A stretch of 64,000 nt of DNA, taken from Myxococcus terminator_A. GTDB taxonomy: Bacteria > Myxococcota > Myxococcia > Myxococcales > Myxococcaceae. The notes below the pieces were generated by a model, which did no database searches, was not told where the DNA came from, and saw only the letters and a program-made list of their open reading frames with translations. The DNA is taken from positions 1-64,000 of the forward strand of contig JBLZWL010000143.1 of the NCBI GenBank assembly GCA_049194865.1, in the 5' to 3' direction. Made by a program: the position numbers and the translations under genes. This document shows positions 25,794-35,826 of the stretch, piece by piece (the stretch's first letter is position 1; every line of letters begins with the position of its first letter).

Positions 25794-26180
25794 CTCCTGA
25801 ATCCACGCGCGGGCCTCATCGAGCGTGTCCACGTAGCGCACGTCGAGCGGGCGCCCACCGCTGAGCATGGAGCCCACCATCAGGCTCTTGGTGGTGGCCT
25901 TCTGCTCCAGCGCCGCGCCGATGTAGACGATGCCCAGGAACCAGTCCGCCTTCGCGTGGTCCACCAGGTAGCGGCGCGACTCCGGACTGAGCTGCGAGTC
26001 GGTGATGTCCGCCGCCAGGTAGTAGCGCCCGTCGACCGACAGCGTCTTGTAGAGGCCGCAGGACCAACGCGACGTGTCCTCGGTGATGGCCCCTCGGAAG
26101 CGCGCCCAGAGGATGTCCGGCGCTTCCAGCCACGCGCGCTGCTCGCCGTGGCTCCACTCCTGCTCCCAATCCCTTGCCAT
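25767..26180 (-). CDS. STAS/SpoIIAA-like domain protein
   Basis: A protein of 137 residues. The pattern ILWARFRGAITEDTSRW, YYLAADITDSQLSPESRRYL and VRYVDTLDEARAWIQEH is that of small SpoIIAA-like/STAS-fold proteins that are frequent in myxobacteria. No phosphorylatable Ser in the standard anti-anti-sigma position can be pointed to with certainty. Cytoplasmic; partner unknown. GGGAG lies just before ATG 26180. Confidence 0.65.
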   Translation of the reverse strand: MARDWEQEWSHGEQRAWLEAPDILWARFRGAITEDTSRWSCGLYKTLSVDGRYYLAADITDSQLSPESRRYLVDHAKADWFLGIVYIGAALEQKATTKSLMVGSMLSGGRPLDVRYVDTLDEARAWIQEHRALNTSR

Positions 26181-26247
26181 GAGACTCCCGCGATGATGCC
26201 GGGCCCAGGATAGGCCCGGCCGCCCGCGGTTCCCAATGGCCCCCGCG

Positions 26248-29200
26248 CTAGAAGCGCAGCGGTAGCGCGAACGCTGTCCCGTTCTGCGTTCCTGTCCGGA
26301 AGCTCCGGGGTGCACCGATAACCATCGTTGGCGGGGTTCCACCCGAGCCCGGCACGAGCGCGAGGTCCTGTCCGAGCTGGGCTCGCTCGGCGCCGTCACC
26401 GGCGATGGTGAAGTACGGCGAGAGCGCGCCGCTGAGGTTGGGCGCACCCGCGTAGACGAACACGGCGCCGCCGCCATCCGAGGCCTCGGAGGCGCCCGGC
26501 GCGCTCACCACCAGGTCAGGGACGTTGTCGCCCGACAGGTCCACGTTGCCCGCCAGCGCCGTGCCGAAGCCCACCGCGCGCGACTTGTGCACCAGCACCA
26601 CCGGCGTCAGTCCATCACCGAAGGCGCCCACCACGAGCGGGCTGCCAGCGGACTGCTTCTTCGCCATCTCCGTCGTGAGCTGCGCCTTGTCGAAGAGCAG
26701 GACGACGGGCTGGGTGACGCCGTTGAACGGCACCGCGGTGGCGCTGATGGCCAGGAAGTCCCGCTGGTCCCCCGTCGTGCCGCCCGCGTTGCTCATGACC
26801 TTGCCCGCGCGCGCGATGGCCAGGCCGAGGCCGAGATTGTTGAGCTGCACCTCGCTGTCGCCCGCGATGCGCCACACCGTCGGCGTGGTGCGACCACCGC
26901 AGCGCCCACCTGCCGCGTTGTAGCCGAAGAGGATGGCCACGCCGGAGCGAGCGCCCTCCGCGTAGCGCCACGCGAGGTCGTCGCAGCTGTCCCCGTTGAT
27001 GTCGCCCAGCGACGTCGGCGCGCTCGTCTGGAGCGCCAGGGAGGGCCACGAGTAGACCGAGTCACAGGTCATCGTGAGCTTCGTCAGCGACGTATCGTCC
27101 GGGTCGCGTCCCAGGAACACCTCCATGCCCCTGTCGCGAAGCACGCCCACGTCCTGGTTCCCGTCTCCGTTGAAGTCGAAGCCGCCCACCAGCCCACGGC
27201 CCAGCGCCGAGCGCTTGCACTTCGCATCCGTCTCCGGCGTGCAGCCCGCTATCTGCAGCGGCGCCCACACGCGATAGGCGGGCTTGAAGGAGCCGTCCGC
27301 CTGCCCCAGCGACACCAGCAAGCCGCCCACGGACTGGTTGGCCGTGGTGAGGCACTCGGGTCGCACCGTCTGGTAGGTCGTGGCCAGCTCCGCGTTGTTG
27401 CTGGCCGGCACGACGAAGCCCGTGGCGCCCACCACCAGGTCCGGGAGCTTGTCCCCGTCGAAGTCCGTGAAGGCCACGTCCGCGCCCACGGTGCGGCCCG
27501 CCTTGTGCGGGGAAGGCGCGCCCTCCTCGGCCACCACTGCCGGGGCGGCGCGAGCCACGCCGCGCACGTACGCCCGGCCAATGGACATGGCGTCACCGTC
27601 GCCGTTGGCGCCCGGACCCGACCAGCCCGGCGCGCCCAGCAGCGCCACCGCGCCCTTGGGCCCCACCGCCACCGCCACCTGCTCGCCCACGCGCTCCACG
27701 CTGGGCTTCGCCGGCACGTTGGCGCTGGTGCGCGCCCACTCCACCAGCGAGGCGCCTCCACGACGGAACAGCTCCACGCGGCCGGTGAAGGCCCCCTGCT
27801 CGGACGAAGCGCGGCCGGAGAAGGCCGCCAGCGAGTCACCCTCCGGCAGGCGCCACACCGCCAGGCCCGAGCCCAGGGTGTCCGACTTCGCCGCGCCATT
27901 GAGCGCCGACAGTGACTTGTTGATGACGGCGCCCTTCGTGAGCGTCGACAGCGGATACACCAGCACCTTGCCGCCAAAGCGCAGCGTGGTGCCGCCCGGC
28001 CCGGGCGGCGCGGCATACGGCGCGCCCAGCACCAGCTCCGGACCCGGCGTGCCGTCCACGTCGAGCACCGCGAAGCTGCGTCCCGCGACGACACCGGCCG
28101 TGTCTCCGTAGATGCGCGCGAAGGCCTCCTCGCGCTTCACCTGGGGCGGCGTGGTGGTCGGGTCACCGGTGGGCGCGTAGGCGCTCAGGTCGAACAGCAG
28201 CGCGCCACCCGAGTCCGGGCCGGAGCGCACACCACCGCTGGTGCTCAGGTCCGGCGAGTCCGCGCGGTCCGCCACCGCCATCAGCAGCGGAGGACGCGTG
28301 TCATTCGCGGGGATGGCGGCCAGTCGCCACGTGCCCTCATTGCCGTCCGCGAGGTTGGCGGGCAGCACATACACATCAGGGCTCGCCCGGAAGCGAATCC
28401 CCTCGGAGCGCGCGAAGAAGACGGAGATGGCCACCTGCGTGCCGGAGACGGCGCCTTCCGCGGTGTAGCGGGACACGCGGCTGAGCGCGGCGATGTCCAG
28501 CCGCCCATCCTTGTTGAAGTCCGCCGTCACCAGCGCGCGGCCCAAGTCGGAGCCGGTGCGCGCCATGGGCACGCCCTCGCGCGACAGGTCCGAGCCACCC
28601 AGGCGGATGGTGGGGAGGTCCGGCACCGGCGCGCTCGGCGTGGCCAGGTAGATGTCCACGGTGCCGCGCGCGCGGATGTTGTTGCTGGGCGCCAGGTCTC
28701 CCGCGGGCGAGCCCACCACCAGGTCCACCTTGCCATCACCATCCATGTCCGCCACGGACAGACCCGCGCCGAACGCGGCATCCCTCAAGAGGCCGGCGAG
28801 CTGCAGGCGCAGCGGCGCGGGCGCCCCACCCTTGAAGGTGTAGAGGTACACCGCGCCCGCGTTGCTCGTCGCCACGTCGGCGCCCGGCGAGGACACCACC
28901 AGCTCCGCGCGTCCATCACCGTCCAGGTCACCCGCGGCCAGCGCGTCACCGAACTGCGCGGTGTCCGTGTCGCCCGTGAGCACCCACAGCGGCTGGGCCT
29001 CCAGGCCTCCACTGCCGCCCTTGTAGATGAACACCGCGCCGCCCGTGGGACGGCCCATGTCGCTCTCGCGCTGACCCACCGCGAGGTCCAGCGTGCCGTC
29101 ACCATCGAAGTCCGCCGTCACCAGGGTGGCGGCATCCGTGAGCCGGCCGTGCGCGAGGCCCGGCCGCGTCAGCTCGTCCAGCACCACCACCGTCACCGAC

Positions 29201-29988
29201 GCCTTGTCTCCGGTGAACGGGTCCGCCGCCTCGAGCACCGCCGCGCCCGTGTCACCCGCCACGAAGCCGATGCGCCCGGCCACAATCGTCCCGGGGCCCG
29301 ACACCTTCGTCCACACCACCCTGTCACTGCCACCGCGCGTGGCCAGCGGCACGGAGGAGCCCGAGGGCGCCGCGAGGAACGCGGGCGCGCCATTGAGCCG
29401 GGCCGTCTTGCTCACTTCGTACTGGAGGATGGCCTCGTCGCCCGTCTGTGAGTCGAGCACGGTGATGAGGTCCAGGCCCTCGGTCGGGCCCGCCGTGTAG
29501 AGGCCATCGGCGGAGAGCGAGCCGCCGGAGAGGTTCTGCTTCAGGTTGTACCTGGCGGTGCCCAGCAGACCCTTCGCCGCCACCTGGAAGGACGTGCCCG
29601 GCCGAAGCTGGGCGCGCGCCGGTGCGATGTCGAAGAGCGCCGTCACCTCCAGCGTGGCGCGGGCGTCCCCCTCACAGCGGGCGTCCTCCACCACCAGCGT
29701 GTCGGTGCCCGGGGTGAGCCCCGCGATGAAGCGCTGCGCGCGCAGCTCACCGGAAGAGCCCCCTGCCTCCAACCGGTAGCGGTACACACCGCTGCCGCCG
29801 GTGGCCACCAGGGACACCGGGCTGCCCACGCGAACCCGAGGGGGCTCCGCGCGCAGGGTCAGCGGAGCGCGGCCCGTGCACTGGTCCACCTCCGGAGGCG
29901 GCTCGTTCTCACGCGCGGGGTCCAGGTCGTCCGAGCAGGCCGTGACGAGGAGCGCGAGGAGGGGGGCCGCGCGAGGGAATCGAATCAT
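26248..29988 (-). CDS. FG-GAP/VCBS beta-propeller lipoprotein
   Basis: A lipoprotein of 1,246 residues (LLALLVTAC, lipid Cys near 18). After two Ig-like modules (residues ~40-270) come at least nine FG-GAP-type calcium loops, for example DFDGDGTLDLAVG, DLDGDGRAELVV, DMDGDGKVDLVVG, DFNKDGRLDIAAL, DFDGDKLPDLVVG, DINGDSCDDLAW and DLSGDNVPDLVV, which indicate integrin-like seven-bladed propellers with calcium sites. Expected at the outer membrane or cell surface. It is the last gene of a minus-strand run of five exported proteins and lies 39 bases behind the CxxCH lipoprotein. Confidence 0.85.
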   Translation of the reverse strand: MIRFPRAAPLLALLVTACSDDLDPARENEPPPEVDQCTGRAPLTLRAEPPRVRVGSPVSLVATGGSGVYRYRLEAGGSSGELRAQRFIAGLTPGTDTLVVEDARCEGDARATLEVTALFDIAPARAQLRPGTSFQVAAKGLLGTARYNLKQNLSGGSLSADGLYTAGPTEGLDLITVLDSQTGDEAILQYEVSKTARLNGAPAFLAAPSGSSVPLATRGGSDRVVWTKVSGPGTIVAGRIGFVAGDTGAAVLEAADPFTGDKASVTVVVLDELTRPGLAHGRLTDAATLVTADFDGDGTLDLAVGQRESDMGRPTGGAVFIYKGGSGGLEAQPLWVLTGDTDTAQFGDALAAGDLDGDGRAELVVSSPGADVATSNAGAVYLYTFKGGAPAPLRLQLAGLLRDAAFGAGLSVADMDGDGKVDLVVGSPAGDLAPSNNIRARGTVDIYLATPSAPVPDLPTIRLGGSDLSREGVPMARTGSDLGRALVTADFNKDGRLDIAALSRVSRYTAEGAVSGTQVAISVFFARSEGIRFRASPDVYVLPANLADGNEGTWRLAAIPANDTRPPLLMAVADRADSPDLSTSGGVRSGPDSGGALLFDLSAYAPTGDPTTTPPQVKREEAFARIYGDTAGVVAGRSFAVLDVDGTPGPELVLGAPYAAPPGPGGTTLRFGGKVLVYPLSTLTKGAVINKSLSALNGAAKSDTLGSGLAVWRLPEGDSLAAFSGRASSEQGAFTGRVELFRRGGASLVEWARTSANVPAKPSVERVGEQVAVAVGPKGAVALLGAPGWSGPGANGDGDAMSIGRAYVRGVARAAPAVVAEEGAPSPHKAGRTVGADVAFTDFDGDKLPDLVVGATGFVVPASNNAELATTYQTVRPECLTTANQSVGGLLVSLGQADGSFKPAYRVWAPLQIAGCTPETDAKCKRSALGRGLVGGFDFNGDGNQDVGVLRDRGMEVFLGRDPDDTSLTKLTMTCDSVYSWPSLALQTSAPTSLGDINGDSCDDLAWRYAEGARSGVAILFGYNAAGGRCGGRTTPTVWRIAGDSEVQLNNLGLGLAIARAGKVMSNAGGTTGDQRDFLAISATAVPFNGVTQPVVLLFDKAQLTTEMAKKQSAGSPLVVGAFGDGLTPVVLVHKSRAVGFGTALAGNVDLSGDNVPDLVVSAPGASEASDGGGAVFVYAGAPNLSGALSPYFTIAGDGAERAQLGQDLALVPGSGGTPPTMVIGAPRSFRTGTQNGTAFALPLRF

Positions 29989-30027
29989 GGTGTGCCTCGA
30001 GGGGTCAGGCGGGTGCGACGGAGGGCT

Positions 30028-31593
30028 TCAGGGCTTCGCGCCGGACGCGGCCCAGCGCTGGATGAGGGAGATGAGCTGAGGGTCCAACGGACCATCCGCG
30101 GGCATGCGCTGGTCTCTCACCGAGGCGGTGATGAGGGGCGCATTCTCCTTCCACAACTCGTACGTGTTGAGCGCCCGGCCGGGGCCGGTGGAGTGGCACT
30201 TCTCGCAGCGCGACACATGGATGGGCTTGATGTCCGTCGCCCAGCTCAGCGCCACGGTGCTCACGGGCTGGTAGTCGAACGGCACCAGGCGCCTGGCCTC
30301 GGTGCCATCCAGGAAGCGCGCCACCACGCCGAGCGCCTGACGCCCCGCCTCCAGGCCCGCGAAGGAGTACGGCTTCGGGGTGCCGTCCGCCTCCTGGCCT
30401 CCCAGGCTGTACACCGGCCCTTCGCCCGTGGCGGGGAACTCCACGCCGCCCACCTGGAAGACGACGGCCTCGGGCACCACGCCGGTGGGCATCACCGCGC
30501 GCACCACCAGCCCGTCCTCCACCACCTGCATGCCCTGGTGCAGCCCCGTCACGCGCGGCGCCGGAGAGCGGCTCACCGCCACCGTCTCACCGCCGAGCTG
30601 CACCCACGCGCAGCCGCTCTCGTCCGCGGACAGGAAGCGGAACTCGCGCGTGTCGATGCCCTGCGCGAGGCCCCACTCGTTCGCGTCCGCGTCGTACAAG
30701 AGCAGCGCGTCGCTCGACTTCACCCACAGGAAGCGGCCCGACGCGAGCAGCTGCACCGGCCGCTGCGGCAGGGACACCCGACGCCAGCCTTCCTTCGGTC
30801 GGCGCAGCAGGCCCTGGTTGGTGAGCAGCCACAGCTCTCCGGAGGTGCCCAGCCCCGGGCCCAGTCCGGCCAGCGACTCCACCACCTCGCCCTCTTCGAG
30901 CGGAGCGCCCGCCTCGCGCACGTCGAAGTGCACCAGGCTGGTGGCCACCGCGACATGCAGCTTGCCGTCGCGAAGGAACCACACGCCCGCGGAGCCCTCG
31001 GCCGTCGGGGCCGCCGCCAGCGCGGTGATGCCGGTGAGCGCCTCGCCCTTCACCTTCAGCGCGGACAGCGTGCCGTCGCGGAGCTGGAAGAGGCCCGTGG
31101 GATGCGCCAGCCACACCGCGCCATCCGAGGACTGCGTCGTCGCGGTGATGCCCAGGCCCAGCGCGTCACGCCACGGAGGGGAGATGAGCCACCCCGACTC
31201 GGCGAGGAAGAGGCCGTTTTGCGCCTCCACCAGCGCGCTGTGCGGGCCCATGCGAAACACGGCGTTGACCGTGCCCAGCTCGGCGCTGTTGCCCGGGTGG
31301 GGCGCCAGCGCTCCCAGCGAGCCGTCCAACCGGATGCGGACGACGGTGCCGCTGGTGTTGGCGAAGATGCCGCCCCCAGACTGGTCCGCGAAGCCCGGGG
31401 CCGACGCCAGCGTCGTCTTCGACCGGACCTCGACGGGCCGGAAGGAGACGGGCCGAGGCCTGTCCAACGGGAGGGATTCGTCGCCGCACGCGGTGAGGAG
31501 GACGGCGGCGCAGAGGGGAAGAAGTCGAAGAAGAACGGGGGCGGCGGACCGCCCCTCGTCCATCTCCCGGGGGGCTCGGGGATGGTGGCGCAT
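30028..31593 (-). CDS. Propeller-like lipoprotein with C-terminal heme c site
   Basis: A protein of 521 residues with lipoprotein signal VLLTAC (lipid Cys near 36), a long middle of short beta-rich repeats (GAVWLAHPTGLFQL, GVWFLRDGKLHVA, GELWLLTNQGLLRR), as in two-component-regulator-type propellers, and a C-terminal cytochrome-like tail with CEKCH at about 463-467 and a possible distal Met in RDQRMPADGP. Its start lies five bases past the stop of the DUF1501 gene, so the two are coupled; ATG 31563 is an alternative start. Likely an envelope electron-transfer or sensing protein. Confidence 0.75.
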   Translation of the reverse strand: MRHHPRAPREMDEGRSAAPVLLRLLPLCAAVLLTACGDESLPLDRPRPVSFRPVEVRSKTTLASAPGFADQSGGGIFANTSGTVVRIRLDGSLGALAPHPGNSAELGTVNAVFRMGPHSALVEAQNGLFLAESGWLISPPWRDALGLGITATTQSSDGAVWLAHPTGLFQLRDGTLSALKVKGEALTGITALAAAPTAEGSAGVWFLRDGKLHVAVATSLVHFDVREAGAPLEEGEVVESLAGLGPGLGTSGELWLLTNQGLLRRPKEGWRRVSLPQRPVQLLASGRFLWVKSSDALLLYDADANEWGLAQGIDTREFRFLSADESGCAWVQLGGETVAVSRSPAPRVTGLHQGMQVVEDGLVVRAVMPTGVVPEAVVFQVGGVEFPATGEGPVYSLGGQEADGTPKPYSFAGLEAGRQALGVVARFLDGTEARRLVPFDYQPVSTVALSWATDIKPIHVSRCEKCHSTGPGRALNTYELWKENAPLITASVRDQRMPADGPLDPQLISLIQRWAASGAKP

Positions 31594-31598
31594 GCGGC

Positions 31599-32996
31599 TC
31601 AGGCGAGGATGGGACGAAGGGGATCCACTCGGGTGATGCTGTAGTCCAGGCCCGCCGACGCCAGCACCGTGGCGATGACGTGCTCGGGGAAGATGTTCTC
31701 TCCCCGGGGGTTGAGCGCGCCGGTGCGCAAGTCGAACGTGCCCGGCGACATGCCGATGTCTCCGCTCTTGCCGAAGACGTAGTTGTGCTTCACGCCCGCG
31801 CCCATGAGCATGCAGGAGTTGGAGATGTGGTGGTCGCGGCCGCCCGCGCTGTTGATGAGCGGCGTGCGGGAGAACTCGGAGAACACCATGATGGTGGTGT
31901 GGTCCATGAAGTTCCCGCCCGTCGGGTGGGGACTTGCGCGCAGGTCATCCACCAGGCTGGCCAGCGCGTCGAAGCCCCGGCGCTGGTTGTTGGCGTGCGT
32001 GAGCTGCGTGCCGAAGTGCGTGTCCAGGCCGCCCGTCAGGTTGATGGTGAGGCACTGGGCGATGCCCTTCTTGAGCGCGGTGGCCACCATGGCGGCGCGG
32101 CCCGCCTCGGTGTCGTAGCGGCCGCTCTGGTCCAGGCCATAGCGGCTGCGCACGCCGGCCATCTCTTCGTTGTTCAACTCGAACTTGAACGAGGCTTCCA
32201 GCTGCTGGGCCATCACCTGCTGCATCTGGTCCCGGCTGTTCTGGTACGTCGTGCCCACGCCGCGAGCGCCGTAGGCGGCCTCCTCGCAGGTGATGGGCTG
32301 GCCCCGGAAGTCGACCAGCTGCTTCTCGATTTCGCTGTCCAGCAGCTGCGAGCTGGGCTTGAGCGTGAGCAGCAGGTCGTCCTTGCGGCTGACGCGCAGC
32401 GCGTTGGCGTAGCCGGGGTAGCGGTCGTTGTACGACTCCACGTTGAACGCGATGTTGGAGATGGGCACGCGGGGCTTCATCTGCCCCACGATTTCCGTCG
32501 CCGTGGAGGAGCCACGCGCCGCGCTGCCGATGGGCATCTTCCCGGTGAGGAAGTAGCGGTAGCCCACCTCGTGGCCCAGCGTGTTCATGTTGATGCCGCG
32601 CACCACCGTCATCAGGTCGAAGTGGTTCGACAGCCGGCCCACCGCGGGTCCGAAGTCGATGTTCGACTGGCCCACGCCCGTCTTCTCCGGGCGCAGGGGA
32701 ATGGCGGAGAAGCGCGCGTCGTTGATGAGGTTGTAGCCCGGCAGGATGCGCGTCTCCGCCGCGCGGTCCGCGGTGAACTCATCCGGGTCCTTCGGGTCGA
32801 AGGCGAGCAGCTGGTCCCACCCGCCGTTGAAGTACACGAAGACGAAGCAGCGGTCGGCGGGGGCCAGCGAGGCCGCCTGCGCGAAGGAACGGAAGGGCAG
32901 TCCACCCAGCAGCGTGGAGCCCATGAAGCCGGCCGCGGCCTTGAGGAAGGTGCGGCGCTCGGGACGGTGGTTCTCGTCGAGGCGATTCTTCTTCAT
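31599..32996 (-). CDS. DUF1501 family protein, Tat-exported
   Basis: A protein of 465 residues. A twin-arginine signal (ERRTFLKAAAGFMG, Arg near 14-15) directs folded export. DUF1501 features include VYFNGGWDQLLAFDP, GLDTHFGTQLTHANN, VFSEFSRTPLINSAGGRDHH and a GxxK-type C-terminal region; the family belongs to the alkaline-phosphatase/sulfatase-like superfamily but its activity is not established. GGAG lies before ATG 32996. DUF1501 genes are usually paired with DUF1549/DUF1800-like partners, and here the two upstream genes fill that place. Confidence 0.88.
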   Translation of the reverse strand: MKKNRLDENHRPERRTFLKAAAGFMGSTLLGGLPFRSFAQAASLAPADRCFVFVYFNGGWDQLLAFDPKDPDEFTADRAAETRILPGYNLINDARFSAIPLRPEKTGVGQSNIDFGPAVGRLSNHFDLMTVVRGINMNTLGHEVGYRYFLTGKMPIGSAARGSSTATEIVGQMKPRVPISNIAFNVESYNDRYPGYANALRVSRKDDLLLTLKPSSQLLDSEIEKQLVDFRGQPITCEEAAYGARGVGTTYQNSRDQMQQVMAQQLEASFKFELNNEEMAGVRSRYGLDQSGRYDTEAGRAAMVATALKKGIAQCLTINLTGGLDTHFGTQLTHANNQRRGFDALASLVDDLRASPHPTGGNFMDHTTIMVFSEFSRTPLINSAGGRDHHISNSCMLMGAGVKHNYVFGKSGDIGMSPGTFDLRTGALNPRGENIFPEHVIATVLASAGLDYSITRVDPLRPILA

Positions 32997-33013
32997 CGAA
33001 GTCACTCCGAGCT

Positions 33014-33691
33014 TCAGTAGGTGATGAACCGCGCGTCGGTCAGCATGGCGATGCACGTCACCGCCAACGCATCCGCGCGCCGCCTGGCCGTCTCCGCCCG
33101 GGCCGAGGCCTGGGTGAAGAACCCGACCCACTTCGTCAGCTCCTCTCCCTCCAGGGGCGCACCCCAGAAGCGGAGGGAGTTGTAGACGAGGAACTCTCGC
33201 ACCTGGGCATCCGTCAGCTTGCGCAGGTCATCCCAGGCGGCCGGCAGCGTGCGCGACAGCGTCCGCTTGGAGGCATCCGCCTGCTTCACCTCGTCCGCGG
33301 CCTGGGCGATGCACACGAAGCGCGCGCCATCCTCCAGGAACTTGGCGAAGACGAGGTTGGGCTCGGTGTTCTCGCTGGCGACCAGGGCGAAGTCGGCGCG
33401 GCCCAGCGACGAGGCGCGCGCGTCGATGCCGTCGCCGCCGTTCACCCAGCGGCGGCCGACGGCCTCCAGGATGGCGGCGTCGAGCTGGGAGACGGTGAGC
33501 CGGCGCGGGGCACGGCCCACGCTACCGCCCTGCTCTTCCGGGTCCGGCAGCGGGTCGAAGTCCCCGGGCTGGTGGGGGTTGGCGACAGGCTCGAGCTGCC
33601 CGTCCAGGGTGGGACCGGGCTTCTCTTCGGTGGACTTGTTGCAGCCGGCGCTCAGCGCGAGCAACGCGGCAATCAGGAGCACGCGGCGCAT
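33014..33691 (-). CDS. Lipoprotein of the DUF1501 gene cluster
   Basis: A protein of 225 residues with lipoprotein signal ALLALSAGC (lipid Cys 17), a Pro/Glu-rich linker and a helical domain. Its end, AVTCIAMLTDARFITY, resembles the C-terminal end of planctomycete-type DUF1549/1553-family proteins, so it may be a split-off or reduced partner subunit of the CxxCH protein before it. The start overlaps the previous stop as TGATG. No catalytic residues can be named. Confidence 0.7.
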   Translation of the reverse strand: MRRVLLIAALLALSAGCNKSTEEKPGPTLDGQLEPVANPHQPGDFDPLPDPEEQGGSVGRAPRRLTVSQLDAAILEAVGRRWVNGGDGIDARASSLGRADFALVASENTEPNLVFAKFLEDGARFVCIAQAADEVKQADASKRTLSRTLPAAWDDLRKLTDAQVREFLVYNSLRFWGAPLEGEELTKWVGFFTQASARAETARRRADALAVTCIAMLTDARFITY

Positions 33692-35730
33692 CAGTCAATC
33701 CTCCGGTAGGCGTCGGTGGTCACCACGCGCTCGATGAGCGCCTTGAAGCGGTGGCCACTCTTCGCGAAGTCACTGGCCAGCGGCGCCAGGTACATCCGCT
33801 GCTCCTCGCCCGTCATCGGACGGCCCAGGAACTCGTTCCACACGCGCTTCACCGTGCAGCGCTCCAGCTCGCCGGACTGGTACATGCGCTCGACGAGCAG
33901 GCGCGGGCCCGCCTCGATGTTCTGCTCCTCGTCGGCCGTGCGGTACAGATACGTCTTGAGCATGCCGAGGCTGCTGGCGCCGTCTCCGTCGTACGCCTGC
34001 ATCACGTACTGGGAGCACTCGCCGCCGCAGTTGGTGTCGCCGTTGATGGCGCAGTCGCGGCACTTCGGGTCGAGTCGCGGGAACTGGTCCGCGGGCAGGA
34101 ACTGCGCGGAGCGCTCGGCGTAGCGGCCCCAGTGGGCGCCGGTGGGCTCGATGGTGGCGTGGCAGTAGTTGCAGCCACAGCGCTTGGCCAGGTTGTTCTC
34201 GCGGTTGCACGCGTCCTCGGGCGCGGGCAGGGAGGCCTCCGAGCCCGGCACGAACGTCTTGCAGAGGAAGGCCTCGTAGAACTCGGAGACGCGGGCGCGG
34301 TGCGTCGGGAACCGGTAGAGGAACCCGGGCGTCGTCAGCACGCCGGAGTGCGACTCGTCGCGGGTGTATTCCTTCCAGTTCGCGGCATCGGTGTAGGCGA
34401 TGGCGGGAATCGACTCCAGCGCCGCCGGCGCGGTGGCGCTGAACACGCCCACACCCTGACGCTTCCGGTAGTACTCGGACAAGGTGCCGTTCACGAACGA
34501 GCGGCGCGTGGTGAGGATGTTGTAGTAGGGCTCGTCGCGGCGGACGACCGACTCGGCGATGCGCAGCGGCTCCTCGTTGAAGGCGGTCACGCGCATGTCA
34601 TGCACGTTGCGCACATAGAGCGGGTCCGTCGTCGCGCCGATGGCCGGCACGCCGCAGCGGCGCATGCCCTCGCCGCAGCCGCAGCTGCGGTCATTGGCGA
34701 AGCGGGCCGTCTCACAGGACTCACGCGTCCAGGGGTTCTGGTCGCGCTCCTGGGCCTCGACGGCGCACACCTTCACCGTCGTCGGCGCGCCCTCGGGGGC
34801 CCAGTAGCCGGCGGGCTTCGTCACGAAGCCCTCGCGCTGGATGCAGCCGCGCACCGGGGCGTAGGCGCCCTTGATGTTGTTGTTGAGGTTGAGGTCCAGC
34901 GTGCAGCGCTTGAGCGTCAGGAGGCTCGGCTTGGACGCCGGGTCCGGATGGTCGAAGGACACCACGAGGCCGCTCGCCTCCGTCGTCTCCACCGTCAGCG
35001 CGGAGGTGGTGTTCTTGGCCGGGTCGGGCCGGCACAGGTACGACTTCACGGTCGCCGCGGCGCCGCGGTTGTCGCAGAAGTAGCGGTACTTCCCCCAGGT
35101 GCTGGACGCGGGCAAGGCGGCCAGCTCGGCGCAGGTCGTCACCGCGTTGGCCGTCGCGACCGCCAGCTCCGGGCAGCTGTAGAAGTTGGTGTCGTAGTCG
35201 TGGCTGACCGGCATGGGCACGCCCATGTCGTCCGTGCATTTGGTGCGAGCCACCGCCGTGAGCGGCGCGGCGTGCGAGTCCTGCATCGTCGTCAAGCAAG
35301 AGCTCTGCTCGATGTCTGAGTTGCAGGACTGGCCGTTGACGCCTCTGAGCGCCGTGGACGGATTGTTCGCGAAGCCGAATGCGGAGGTGGTGCCGTTGCC
35401 GCCCAGTCGCGAGTTGCCGTTGTCGAAGATGCTGGCGCTGATGTTCGAGCGGAGGAGCGCGCGATGGAAGTTGCGCACGCGCGTGTAGAACAACTCGTCA
35501 TTCATCATGGCGCGGACGTCCTCTTCGGACACCGAGCCCTTCGCCTGGACTGCCTTGTATTCCTCCCAAGTGGGCGGCCGACCGAGCAGGTCGAGCGTCA
35601 GCTGCCGCAGATGTCTTTCGGGACGGACCTTCGCGACGGGCGCGCAAACAGCGGCCTCATCGGCGGAGGCTGGCAGAGCCAGGAACAAGGCGGCGCCAGC
35701 CAGGATGGCGAGGCAACGCTCGCGGAGCAC
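33691..35730 (-). CDS. Large exported cytochrome-c-like protein (DUF1585/DUF1588/DUF1592-like)
   Basis: A protein of 679 residues with signal peptide ending LALPASA. It carries one heme-binding type motif CNYCH near residue 520 within CGCNYCHATIEPTGAHWG, the typical context of DUF1588/1592-like proteins, and many further Cys (CGCGEGMRRCG, CRDC, CGGEC) that may form disulfides. The N-terminus LTLDLLGRPPTWEEY is the DUF1549-like opening. GTG 35730 has GGAGG upstream. It is the first gene of the exported-protein run toward 26248 and is divergent from the DUF420 gene. Probable role: envelope redox or carbohydrate processing; unproven. Confidence 0.75.
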   Translation of the reverse strand: MLRERCLAILAGAALFLALPASADEAAVCAPVAKVRPERHLRQLTLDLLGRPPTWEEYKAVQAKGSVSEEDVRAMMNDELFYTRVRNFHRALLRSNISASIFDNGNSRLGGNGTTSAFGFANNPSTALRGVNGQSCNSDIEQSSCLTTMQDSHAAPLTAVARTKCTDDMGVPMPVSHDYDTNFYSCPELAVATANAVTTCAELAALPASSTWGKYRYFCDNRGAAATVKSYLCRPDPAKNTTSALTVETTEASGLVVSFDHPDPASKPSLLTLKRCTLDLNLNNNIKGAYAPVRGCIQREGFVTKPAGYWAPEGAPTTVKVCAVEAQERDQNPWTRESCETARFANDRSCGCGEGMRRCGVPAIGATTDPLYVRNVHDMRVTAFNEEPLRIAESVVRRDEPYYNILTTRRSFVNGTLSEYYRKRQGVGVFSATAPAALESIPAIAYTDAANWKEYTRDESHSGVLTTPGFLYRFPTHRARVSEFYEAFLCKTFVPGSEASLPAPEDACNRENNLAKRCGCNYCHATIEPTGAHWGRYAERSAQFLPADQFPRLDPKCRDCAINGDTNCGGECSQYVMQAYDGDGASSLGMLKTYLYRTADEEQNIEAGPRLLVERMYQSGELERCTVKRVWNEFLGRPMTGEEQRMYLAPLASDFAKSGHRFKALIERVVTTDAYRRID

Positions 35731-35826
35731 GGGGAACCTCCGTGGAGGGGGGGGTCGGGGGCGACCGTAACTGAGTATGCAAGAATTACCGGGAGAAGAT
35801 CCAGCCGGCCTAACAGAATCCTTCAT

